Source: Rothia similimucilaginosa (GTDB lineage Bacteria; Actinomycetota; Actinomycetes; Actinomycetales; Micrococcaceae). Taken from it: DNA of 64,000 bases. Location: positions 1-64,000 of the forward strand of contig NZ_JAOVAM010000007.1 in the NCBI RefSeq assembly GCF_029850875.1. The letters run 5' to 3'. Below the pieces are notes generated by a model. It did no database searches. It was not told where the DNA came from and worked only from the letters and a program-made list of their open reading frames with translations. The translations under genes were made by a program, and so were the position numbers. Shown here in pieces: positions 1 to 7,512 of this stretch (its first letter is position 1; each line of letters starts with the position of its first letter).

Positions 1-10
1 AGGGTTTCCC

Positions 11-103
11 TTATTCAGCAGCTACTGCCGGGATGACCTCGGCACCACCCATGTACGGGCGCAGTGCTTCCGGAATCACAACAGAACCGTCAGCCTGCTG
101 GTG
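11..103 (-). pseudogene. Stray copy of the serS 3' end
   Basis: This 93-bp stretch is a second copy of the last 30 codons plus the stop of serS, whose own copy lies at 182-274, in the same orientation. Translated on the minus strand it reads like the SerRS C terminus with one residue changed (Arg to Val). The 51 bp nearest the stop are identical in the two copies, and the other 42 bp differ at about ten, mostly silent, positions. There is no start codon or remaining gene body, so it is a fragment and not a gene. The abrupt change from identity to divergence suggests allelic recombination or a tandem duplication followed by deletion. Confidence 0.85.
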
Positions 104-181
104 GGACGGAGGTGGGGGATTCCGAGCGCGCGAGGCACCAAATCCCCCGCCGGAGTGGAGACTCACTCCAGCAGGAATCTT
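104..181. repeat. Hairpin-rich spacer between serS copies
   Basis: The spacer holds two inverted repeats: an 8-bp stem (gggggatt/aatccccc, about 114-147) and a 6-bp stem (ggagtg/cactcc, about 151-168). It also carries about 20 bases (156-175) matching, in opposite orientation and with a 2-base insertion, the serS sequence at about 265-283. It could end serS transcription, but no T-tract follows the stems. Confidence 0.5.
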
Positions 182-1492
182 TTATTCAGCAGCTACTGCC
201 GGGATGACCTCGGCACCACCCATGTACGGGCGAAGAGCCTCAGGAATACGCACGGAGCCGTCTGCCTGCTGGTGAGTCTCCAGGATGGCAACCACCCAGC
301 GAGTCGTCGCCAGGGTACCGTTCAGGGTCGCTACGGAGCGGGTGCGGCCCTTACGCACGTTGCCTGCCTCATCTACGGTGTCCGGGGTGCGCTCGCGGAT
401 GTTCAAGCGGCGCGCCTGGTAGGTGGTGCAGTTAGAGGTGGAGGTCAGCTCACGGTAGGTGCCCTGGGTAGGGACCCACGCCTCGCAGTCGAACTTGCGT
501 GCTGCGGAGGTGCCCAGGTCACCTGCGGCGGTGTCAATCACGCGGTATGCCAGGCCGCAACGCTGCAGCATTTCCTCTTCGAGGGACAGCAGCTTCTCGT
601 GCATCTCTTCTGCCTGCTCAGCGGGGCAATAGACAAACATTTCAGCCTTGTTGAACTGGTGCACGCGAATGATACCGCGAGTGTCCTTACCTGCGGAGCC
701 TGCCTCGCGGCGGTAGCAGGAGGACCAGCCCAGGTACTTCTTCGCGCCCTTCTCGAAGTCGAGAATTTCGTCGGTGTGGTAACCGGCGAGCGCCACCTCG
801 GACGTGCCGACCAGGTACAGGTCGTCACGTTCGAGGCGGTAGATTTCGTCATCGTGCTTGACGTTGAAGCCGGTGCCGTTCATGATTTCGGGGCGTACCA
901 GGGTGGGGGTGGTCATCATGGTGAAGCCGTGCTCGGTTGCGAGGTCGAGCGCCATCCACATGAGTGCCTGTTCGAGGCGTGCTACCTGGCCCTTGAGGAA
1001 GTAGAAGCGTGCGCCGGAGACCTTTGCACCGCGTGCCATGTCGATGCCGTCGACGAGTTCGCCGATTTCGAGGTGGTCGCGCGGTTCGAAGCCTTCAGTG
1101 GTGAAGTCGCGGGGGGTGCCGACTTTCTTAACGACTACGTAATCGTCTTCGCCGCCAACGGGTACACCGTCGATAATGAGGTTTTCGATACTGCTGATTA
1201 GTTCCTCGTATTCAGCAGTTTTTGCTTCGGAGGCTGCCTTTGCTTCGTTGACGCGGGCTGCTAGTTCCTTAGCCTGTGCAACGAGGGCGGGCTTTTCTTC
1301 CTTGGGTGCCTTTGCGACGGTCTTACCGAAGGCGTTCTGTTCGGCGCGCAGGGTCTCGTATTCGCCGATGAGTGTGCGGCGTGCGGTGTCGGCTTCGAGG
1401 ATGCGGTCGACGTGGGTTTCGTCCTTACCGCGTGCTCGCTGGGAGGCGCGGAAGACGTCGGGGTTTTCGCGGAGGAGGTTAATATCAATCAC
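182..1492 (-). CDS. serS: Seryl-tRNA synthetase
   Basis: Charges tRNA-Ser with serine in the cytoplasm (class II aminoacyl-tRNA synthetase). The 436-residue length is normal. Residues 1-105 form the charged, helical N-terminal tRNA-binding arm. The catalytic core shows TSE (230-232), motif 2 from YRREAG (260-265) to RVHQF (276-280), and motif 3 [15 protein letters not shown] (391-405). The GTG start at 1492 is supported by an AGG-type ribosome site about 8 bases upstream; the next gene upstream is pheA on the same strand. The odd point is the duplicated 3' end just downstream (11-103). Identification is secure. Confidence 0.97.
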   Translation of the reverse strand: MIDINLLRENPDVFRASQRARGKDETHVDRILEADTARRTLIGEYETLRAEQNAFGKTVAKAPKEEKPALVAQAKELAARVNEAKAASEAKTAEYEELISSIENLIIDGVPVGGEDDYVVVKKVGTPRDFTTEGFEPRDHLEIGELVDGIDMARGAKVSGARFYFLKGQVARLEQALMWMALDLATEHGFTMMTTPTLVRPEIMNGTGFNVKHDDEIYRLERDDLYLVGTSEVALAGYHTDEILDFEKGAKKYLGWSSCYRREAGSAGKDTRGIIRVHQFNKAEMFVYCPAEQAEEMHEKLLSLEEEMLQRCGLAYRVIDTAAGDLGTSAARKFDCEAWVPTQGTYRELTSTSNCTTYQARRLNIRERTPDTVDEAGNVRKGRTRSVATLNGTLATTRWVVAILETHQQADGSVRIPEALRPYMGGAEVIPAVAAE

Positions 1493-1618
1493 TGTTTCAT
1501 CCTACCTAATCTTGCGGTGGGTTGTGAGCGGGGTTTGCGCTGGTGGGGTGCGGGTAGGTGCGGGGGTGTCTAGCGTCGGGCGGCTTGTGGTGCCGCCGGG
1601 GTGTTGTTAGCGGTGCCG

Positions 1619-2566
1619 CTAGTGGCGCTGCAGGTGTGCGGGGCGGCCGTTCGGGAAGAGCGACTCGACCCATTCGTGTGCGGCGTCGAAGGAGCCGTCG
1701 GAGTGGATGGCATCGACTTCGGTGTTTTCGTGGTCGGCGCGCGGGTAAGATCCGAGGAATTTCAGCATCGGGGAGACACGGTGCAAACCGCGCAGGGCGT
1801 CGCGCATGCGTGCCTCATAAATATGGCCGTCGGCATCGATGCTGAACGAGTAGGAGCCCATGCCTTCGCCGGTGGGGCGCGATTCGATGCGGGAGAGGTT
1901 CACGCCGCGCACGGAAAACTGTTCGAGCAGTTCGAGCAGGGCGCCAGCGCGGTTGGTGGGTAGCGGCACGGTCAGGGTGGTTTTGTCTGATCCGGTCGGT
2001 TCGGGGATGTCGGCGGTGCGGGAGAGCAGCACAAAGCGGGTTACGGCGTTCTTGTTGTCGCCAATATTATCCTGCAACACGTGCAATTCCGGGTGGTAGT
2101 TCAGCAGTGCCGGGGAGCAGATTGCCGCATCATAGGTGCAGCCCTCTTCGAGCAGATCGACAGCTGCGGCGGCGGTAGAGGAGCCGGGCAGGTAGGCGGC
2201 GGTGGGCACGTTCTCCTGCGCCCAGCCGCGCACCTGCGCCCAGGCGTGCGAGTGGGTGGAGATGGTCTTAACGTCCTCGATGCTGATGGGCTTCGCGGTC
2301 ACCAGCACGAATCGGATCGGTACGAGCACCTCGCGGATAATGCGTACACCTTCGCTGGCTGCGATAGCGTCTAGGGTGGCGCTCACGCCGCCCTCCACGG
2401 AGTTTTCGATGGGCACCATTGCAGCGTCCACCTCGCCCGCGTTCAGGCGTGCGAGCGCGTCGGGCACGCTGGTGGCGGGGATCCGTTCGGCGTCGTATGC
2501 GCCGGGGACGCTCAGCAGGGCGGATTCGGTGAAGGTGCCGGAGGGGCCAAGGTAGGTGTATCGCAT
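1619..2566 (-). CDS. pheA: Prephenate dehydratase
   Basis: Converts prephenate to phenylpyruvate in phenylalanine synthesis. The 315 residues contain a PDT domain with GPSGTFTE (7-14), VPIENSVEG (51-59) and the catalytic-region motif TRFVLLS (176-182). An ACT regulatory domain follows with ESRP (228-231), the usual phenylalanine-binding signature, so feedback inhibition by Phe is expected. There is no fused chorismate mutase, as is normal in actinobacteria. The ATG at 2566 lies six bases downstream of a TACTAT -10 element with no ribosome site between, which suggests a leaderless transcript. Confidence 0.96.
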   Translation of the reverse strand: MRYTYLGPSGTFTESALLSVPGAYDAERIPATSVPDALARLNAGEVDAAMVPIENSVEGGVSATLDAIAASEGVRIIREVLVPIRFVLVTAKPISIEDVKTISTHSHAWAQVRGWAQENVPTAAYLPGSSTAAAAVDLLEEGCTYDAAICSPALLNYHPELHVLQDNIGDNKNAVTRFVLLSRTADIPEPTGSDKTTLTVPLPTNRAGALLELLEQFSVRGVNLSRIESRPTGEGMGSYSFSIDADGHIYEARMRDALRGLHRVSPMLKFLGSYPRADHENTEVDAIHSDGSFDAAHEWVESLFPNGRPAHLQRH

Positions 2567-2572
2567 GCCACT

Positions 2573-2578
2573 ATAGTA
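2573..2578 (-). promoter_or_regulatory. -10 element of leaderless pheA
   Basis: On the minus strand TACTAT is followed by six bases and then the pheA ATG. This leaves no room for a Shine-Dalgarno site, and the start point should be at or next to the ATG. I see no clear -35 hexamer. Confidence 0.55.
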
Positions 2579-2611
2579 GCGTCTGCTGTGGAGGGGCTGC
2601 CGATTTCGGTG

Positions 2612-2663
2612 ATAGGTTACAGTCTTTGGCGGTAGTTAAAAGCCCCCAAAGTCACTAACCTAT
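2612..2663. repeat. Interspersed palindromic repeat, copy 1
   Basis: This is a 52-bp imperfect palindrome: the left arm ATAGGTTACAGTCTTTGG pairs with the right arm CCAAAGTCACTAACCTAT with three mismatches. The loop contains GTAGTTAAAA, also found in copy 2 at 10826-10880. Downstream to about 2740 lie several shorter, degenerate AAAACCTA-like motifs. The rest of the 2567-2751 gap holds nothing else I recognise. Confidence 0.8.
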
Positions 2664-2751
2664 GACCAAAAAACCTAATCCATTACCGAAAAACTTAGGT
2701 CATGACCAGAAAACCTGAGCCACCCAAAAACCTATACCGCGTCTGAAACCG

Positions 2752-3630
2752 CTACCTCACGAACTGGCGTACACGGGCGGTGTCCCAGTACTGGGCGGGC
2801 ACGCCTCCACCCATGAGCTCACGGGCGATAGCGGCAGCCTGCACGGAACCAGCCTCCGGCAGGGGCGCGTGGGAGCCAGCAATAATGACGTTGCCGCGGC
2901 GGCGGCCCTTCAACATTGCCGAATCCGCCACAATGCACACATACTCAAACACCTCAAGCAGGGCGGACGCCTCGGCCCGGGCACCGGTCAGCACCGGCCC
3001 GTCACCGCAATTGAGGATGTACAGGCCGCCGGGTGCCAGGGACTCAGCAACGGTGCGGGCGAACTCGACGGTGGTGAGCGCCTCGGGGGTGGTGTCCCCG
3101 GCGAACACGTCACGGATCAGCACGTCACGGGATGCGGGCGCGAAGGTTGCGGTGACGGCACCCGCCTCACCCACGCGGATCTTCACGCGCGGTGCCTTGG
3201 GAATGTCGAACCAGGCGCGCACGTACTCGGCGAGTTTGGCGTCCAGCTCAACGACCGTGTTGCGGCTGGTCGGGTACATGTCAGCGAAATAGCGCGCCAT
3301 GGAGCAGGCGCCGCCGCCCAGGTGAGTGATGCGCAGCTTCGCAGCGTCCAGGTGCTCCTCCACGTGCGAGGAGACGACCGCAGCAATCCAGCGCATGTAC
3401 TCAAAATCCAGCTGACGGGGCTCGCCCACAATTACGTGGGAGGACTGTACACCATTAATGAGCAGGAGCCAGCCGTCGGCGTGGTAGCCGTCGGGGACCA
3501 GCTCCGCCTCACCCGTAGAGATGGGGTACACGCCAGCGGTGGCACCCTGCATGGGGGTCTTCTCAGTATCGTCAATGCGGTTCTTCTGCGCCCTTTGGCT
3601 TTTCTTCGGTGCCCTGCTCTTTTTCGCCAT
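2752..3630 (-). CDS. Spermidine-synthase-like methyltransferase-fold protein
   Basis: A cytoplasmic protein of 292 residues from the ATG at 3630; the reading frame stays open further upstream, but that extension has no support. After a basic, Lys-rich N terminus (1-20) it shows a Rossmann SAM-binding-type core with LGGGACSMARY (103-113), the acidic strand-end VELD (127-130) and IRDVF (172-176). This matches the polyamine-aminopropyltransferase-like family common in actinobacteria, which often lacks proven spermidine synthase activity. Substrate is unknown. It may be leaderless: TAGGCT lies seven bases before the ATG. Confidence 0.75.
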   Translation of the reverse strand: MAKKSRAPKKSQRAQKNRIDDTEKTPMQGATAGVYPISTGEAELVPDGYHADGWLLLINGVQSSHVIVGEPRQLDFEYMRWIAAVVSSHVEEHLDAAKLRITHLGGGACSMARYFADMYPTSRNTVVELDAKLAEYVRAWFDIPKAPRVKIRVGEAGAVTATFAPASRDVLIRDVFAGDTTPEALTTVEFARTVAESLAPGGLYILNCGDGPVLTGARAEASALLEVFEYVCIVADSAMLKGRRRGNVIIAGSHAPLPEAGSVQAAAIARELMGGGVPAQYWDTARVRQFVR

Positions 3631-3770
3631 ACCCACTAGCCTAACCGACAAGACCCAAAGCAACAGAGCCGCCTCATCGCCACACCCCACTAGCTGCCAC
3701 CCGCACGCCCCTAGCGTACGCACCCACGGCAAACCGCCTCCACAGAGGCTAGCTGAGTAGACTAGACCCC

Positions 3771-4394
3771 ATGGGATTTGTATGTCAGGGCCGCTACGCG
3801 CTCGCACCGATTGAACCGGCTGACGCCGAAAAATACGTCAACCTGCAGCTGGACTGCATGGAGCAAACCTACGACCCGATCTACTTCGACAGGCTCGGGG
3901 AAAGCTTCACCGCCCGCCACCGCGCCGAACGCAACGAATACCTCGAAGATTTCCACCGCCACCTAGCCTCCCCCACCGTGCGCGGCTTCTTCGCCTACGA
4001 CGTACCCGGCTGGACTCCCGACGGCCGGCTCTCCTGCTCCATCGGCGCGCGCATCGACTGGGATAAGCCGGTCGGCCTGGTGCTCTCCCTATGCGAACAA
4101 TCCGCTTGGGAACTTGAACGCGCAGATAACCTCCCCGAACTGCCCGCAGGCACCCGCAAACTCACGCACCTGTACACCCTCAACCACACGCACGGCACCG
4201 GCCTCGGACAGGCACTCTACGAATCCGTCATCTACCCGGACGAAAACTCCTACCTGTGGGTCATGGCAGAAAACGAACGAGCGCTCTCCTTCTATGAGCG
4301 CCTCGGCTACCAGCGCAGCAGCATCAAATTCGCGGCACGCGGCTCCTGGGAACCCGGCCACAGCCTCCGATACACACGCATCCTCAACCCCTAA
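3771..4394 (+). CDS. GNAT family N-acetyltransferase
   Basis: A 207-residue protein whose C-terminal half matches the GNAT fold: a beta strand (LTHLYTLNH, about 130-138) leads into the acetyl-CoA loop GTGLGQALY, and the closing motif NERALSFYERLGY is typical of the family. The N-terminal about 110 residues are less conserved and probably shape the acceptor site. The acceptor cannot be predicted. TAGACT lies seven bases before the ATG, so it may be leaderless. Pta follows on the same strand after a 225-bp gap, so co-transcription is doubtful. Confidence 0.8.
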   Translation: MGFVCQGRYALAPIEPADAEKYVNLQLDCMEQTYDPIYFDRLGESFTARHRAERNEYLEDFHRHLASPTVRGFFAYDVPGWTPDGRLSCSIGARIDWDKPVGLVLSLCEQSAWELERADNLPELPAGTRKLTHLYTLNHTHGTGLGQALYESVIYPDENSYLWVMAENERALSFYERLGYQRSSIKFAARGSWEPGHSLRYTRILNP

Positions 4395-4619
4395 ACGGTA
4401 CGCCACACCAGGAGGCGACACACAAAATAACCCATCTCCCAACAGCCGCGCATCCACCCCACACGATACAGCACGCAACACCCCTGTTAGGCACCATCCC
4501 CACTACGCCTTAAGATAGAAGATGACATATAAGCTCGACGCACCCGCGCACAGGAGCACATACACCCCTGCGCAACCGCGGGACCCAGCGCCGAACATCG
4601 CATAGAAGGACAGTAAACA

Positions 4620-6710
4620 ATGACCACCGGTCTTTACCTCTCCGCTATGTCCCAGAACTCGGGCAAGTCCCTCGTTGCCCTGGGCCTAGCAGACTCCCTC
4701 ATCAAGCGCGCAGACCGCGTCGGCTTCTTCCGCCCCGTCTTCGACGGCGCAACCATCGCCGACGACCCCATGGCACGCCTCATCCGTGAACACTTCGGCC
4801 TGGCCGAAGAGCAGGTCGGCGGCGCAGTCTCCATGACCGACGCACTCGCACTCATCGCAGAAGGCGACACCGAAGAAATCTCCGCACGCGCAGTCTCCGC
4901 CTACGAGAAGGTCGCAGCACACAGCGACGTCGTAATCGTCGACGGCGTCTACCTGCCCGCCAACGCGCTCGCAGTCGAATTTGACCTAAACGTCCAGGTT
5001 GCACGTGACCTCGGCCTGCCCGTCGTCGCAATCGTTGGCGCACACGAGGCAGCCGTCGAAGAAGCAGTCACCGCAGTCGACGTGGCACGCACCGAACTGC
5101 TCGCATCTAAGGCAGACCTGCTCGCAATCATCGTCGGCCGTGCAGAACCCGAACTGCGCGAAGAAATCGAAAAGTCCGTCAAGCGCGGCGACGCAAACCT
5201 GCCCGTCTACGTACTGCCCGAAATCCCCGAACTGACCGCGCCCACCGTCGGTGAGGTTGCCGAAGCCCTCAAGCTCGACACCGAAGGCATCAAGGCAGAA
5301 GACCTCAGCCGCGACATCCACGGCATCAAGGTCGCAGCAATGAACGTCTCCAACTTCCTGAACCAGTTCGTTGACGGCGACTTCGTCATCGTCCCCGGCG
5401 ACCGCGCAGACATCGTCGCAGCAACCCTCGCATCCGCACTGGCACCGACTTTCCCCGCACCCTCCGGCGTGCTGCTTACCGGCGGCCTGGACGCACTGCC
5501 CGGCAAGAACACCGCGGTCGGCTCCCTCATCGACAACGCACCGTTCCCCGTGCTGTCCACCACCAAGGACACCTTCAAGTCTGCCCGCGCAGTCTCCCGC
5601 GTCCGCGGCACCCTCGAAAGCGGCCACCATCGCAAGCTTGCAGCAGCAATGGGCGGCTGGGATGAGCACGTCAACAAGGACGAACTGCTCGCCCGCCTCG
5701 AAATTGAGCGCCCCGCATCCATGACCCCGCTGCGCTTCCTGCACAACCTCATCGAGACCGCACGCGCAAACCGCCGCTCCGTGGTCCTTCCCGAGGGTTA
5801 CGACGTGCGAATCCTGCGTGCATCCGAAATCATTGCACGCCGCGACTTCTGCGACCTGATCCTGCTCGGCAACCCCGCCAAGATCGCAGAGATCTGCCAG
5901 GCCGAAGGTATCGAACTGCCCAGCACCGTTCGTATCATCGACATCGAAAACAACGAGTACACCGAAGACTTCGCAGCAACCTACGCTGAGCTGCGTGCAC
6001 ACAAGGGCGTCACCATTGAGGCTGCTCGCGAGCGCATGACCGACCCCTCGTACTTCGGCACCATGCTCGTCTACAAGGGCATCGCCGACGGCATGGTTTC
6101 CGGTGCCGTGAACACCACCGCGAACACCATCCGCCCCTCGCTCGAGTTCATCAAGACCCGCCCCGGCACCAAGATCGTCTCCTCCGTCTTCCTCATGCTG
6201 ATGGAAGACCGCGTTCTGGTCTACGGCGACTGCGCAGTGAACCCGAACCCCAACGCAGAGCAGCTCGCCGACATCGCGAAGGCATCCGCAGAGACTGCAC
6301 GCCAGTTCGGTGTGACCCCCAAGGTTGCTATGCTGTCCTACTCGACCGGCACCTCCGGCGCTGGCGCAGACGTGGACGTTGTGCGTGAGGCAACCGAGCT
6401 CGTGCGCGCATCGAACCCCGACTTCGCGGTTGAGGGCCCGATTCAGTACGACGCTGCTTCGAACATGTCCATTGCGTCAACCAAGCTGCCCGGCAGCGAG
6501 GTCGCTGGTCAGGCTACCGTATTCGTCTTCCCCGACCTGAACACCGGTAACAACACCTACAAGGCTGTTCAGCAGTCTTCGGGTGCTGCCGCTGTGGGCC
6601 CGGTTCTGCAGGGTCTGCGTAAGCCTGTGAACGACCTGTCGCGCGGTACCACCGTTGAGGACATCATCAACACCGTTGCGATCACCGCAATTCAGGCACA
6701 GAGCCTGTAA
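4620..6710 (+). CDS. pta: Phosphate acetyltransferase
   Basis: Interconverts acetyl-CoA and acetyl phosphate. At 696 residues it is the long form: an N-terminal BioD-like P-loop domain (SQNSGKS near residue 10), a middle DRTGG domain (about 215-330, including the VDGDFVIVPGDRADIV region) and the C-terminal PTA_PTB catalytic domain (about 370-690). The ATG is preceded by AAGGACAG. Codon choice is strongly C-ending, as in highly expressed genes. Acetate kinase (ackA), often directly downstream in related bacteria, is not in this window; a terminator follows at once and the next gene is on the other strand. Confidence 0.96.
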   Translation: MTTGLYLSAMSQNSGKSLVALGLADSLIKRADRVGFFRPVFDGATIADDPMARLIREHFGLAEEQVGGAVSMTDALALIAEGDTEEISARAVSAYEKVAAHSDVVIVDGVYLPANALAVEFDLNVQVARDLGLPVVAIVGAHEAAVEEAVTAVDVARTELLASKADLLAIIVGRAEPELREEIEKSVKRGDANLPVYVLPEIPELTAPTVGEVAEALKLDTEGIKAEDLSRDIHGIKVAAMNVSNFLNQFVDGDFVIVPGDRADIVAATLASALAPTFPAPSGVLLTGGLDALPGKNTAVGSLIDNAPFPVLSTTKDTFKSARAVSRVRGTLESGHHRKLAAAMGGWDEHVNKDELLARLEIERPASMTPLRFLHNLIETARANRRSVVLPEGYDVRILRASEIIARRDFCDLILLGNPAKIAEICQAEGIELPSTVRIIDIENNEYTEDFAATYAELRAHKGVTIEAARERMTDPSYFGTMLVYKGIADGMVSGAVNTTANTIRPSLEFIKTRPGTKIVSSVFLMLMEDRVLVYGDCAVNPNPNAEQLADIAKASAETARQFGVTPKVAMLSYSTGTSGAGADVDVVREATELVRASNPDFAVEGPIQYDAASNMSIASTKLPGSEVAGQATVFVFPDLNTGNNTYKAVQQSSGAAAVGPVLQGLRKPVNDLSRGTTVEDIINTVAITAIQAQSL

Positions 6711-6759
6711 GGTGCACGCGGCGCTGTAGCGTGAAGGCTGCAGCGTTCCGTTGACATAG

Positions 6760-6823
6760 AAATCTCCCGCACTGGGGGGGGCATGCCGTGAAGGTGTGCT
6801 CTACCCGGTGCGGGAGATTTTTT
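6760..6823 (+). terminator. Terminator after pta
   Basis: A 13-bp perfect stem (aaatctcccgcac, 6760-6772, with its complement at 6808-6820) is followed by a T-tract. The long loop contains a run of eight Gs. Confidence 0.85.
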
Positions 6824-6834
6824 GTAATTACAGG
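6817..6834. repeat. 18-bp direct repeat, left copy
   Basis: The sequence ATTTTTTGTAATTACAGG is repeated exactly at 7422-7439. The pair brackets the membrane-protein gene 6859-7296. The left copy overlaps the T-tract of the pta terminator. Confidence 0.85.
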
Positions 6835-6858
6835 GTTTCTTGTAGCGCCATTCCCCGG

Positions 6859-7296
6859 TTAGTCCTTGCGGGTGCGGCGGAGGCGCACATAGTTAATCAC
6901 GCCAAGAACAGCCATGCCTACGGCAGTCAGAACCGGGCCGAGGGCGGGCGAGAAGAGCCAGGTGAGCCCCGCCTCCACGGTGTAAGCGATGAGGCGGTAG
7001 GCAAGGTAGGCACACGCCGCCACGAAGAGCGCGTAGGCGACGATGATGCCGACCGGGCGGGGCTCGTAGCCTTCTCGCCGGGCACGGAGGGCGGCACCCA
7101 GCGCGTTACCCAGGTACAGGGCGAGAGCACCGACGACGACCACGGCGGTGAGGGCACCGTCAAAGAATGTGCGCGGGGTCAGCGGTGCGGTGCCCGCCTC
7201 AGCGAAGAGGTTGAGGATGCGCACCACGGCGTAGCCGTAGCAGAAGATGACTGCCGCACGGATGGTGAGGGGGAGGTTGGTCCAGAAGGTTTTCAT
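6859..7296 (-). CDS. Small four-helix integral membrane protein
   Basis: I do not recognise a family. The ATG at 7296 was chosen because GAAAGGGG stands just upstream; the open frame further upstream to 7605 overlaps the promoter of the next gene and has no support. The 145-residue product has about four membrane segments (near 10-30, 45-68, 82-105 and 115-135) and a basic C-terminal tail (RLRRTRKD), so a membrane location with a cytoplasmic tail is likely. It stands alone between two converging or diverging neighbours and is bracketed by an exact 18-bp direct repeat. Confidence 0.7.
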   Translation of the reverse strand: MKTFWTNLPLTIRAAVIFCYGYAVVRILNLFAEAGTAPLTPRTFFDGALTAVVVVGALALYLGNALGAALRARREGYEPRPVGIIVAYALFVAACAYLAYRLIAYTVEAGLTWLFSPALGPVLTAVGMAVLGVINYVRLRRTRKD

Positions 7297-7421
7297 GCGG
7301 CCCCTTTCGAAGTGGAGGGAGAGCTTCTGTCTGAGTATTACTCCAAGGATACCTAAGAACACCAGCATGTGATGTGAATCAATAGCATTTTTACTGGTGA
7401 ATGTTGTGCATGTGGGGCAGA

Positions 7422-7439
7422 ATTTTTTGTAATTACAGG
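7422..7439. repeat. 18-bp direct repeat, right copy
   Basis: Exact match to 6817-6834, lying about 70 bp upstream of the helicase gene. This copy is not part of an obvious hairpin. Confidence 0.85.
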
Positions 7440-7500
7440 ATTCAGTCCCCTGCCCCGTGAACCGGTGACCACCCAAGCAGCGGCAAACCACCCGGGCTGC

Positions 7501-7506
7501 TAGGCT
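7501..7506 (+). promoter_or_regulatory. -10 element of leaderless helicase gene
   Basis: TAGGCT is followed by six bases and the ATG at 7513. No ribosome site fits between, so translation probably starts on a leaderless mRNA. Confidence 0.5.
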
Positions 7507-7512
7507 GCTGCT

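Noticed and set aside
33-275. Plus-strand open frame across the serS end duplication
   Set aside because: It exists only because both copies of the serS end are open in the antisense frame; no start signal or family match.
101-1201. Long plus-strand open frame opposite serS
   Set aside because: Antisense shadow of a secure gene; no ribosome site and no recognisable domains.
4986-6002. 338-codon minus-strand frame opposite pta
   Set aside because: Shadow caused by the C-ending codon bias of pta; Cys/Val/Gly-rich nonsense sequence.
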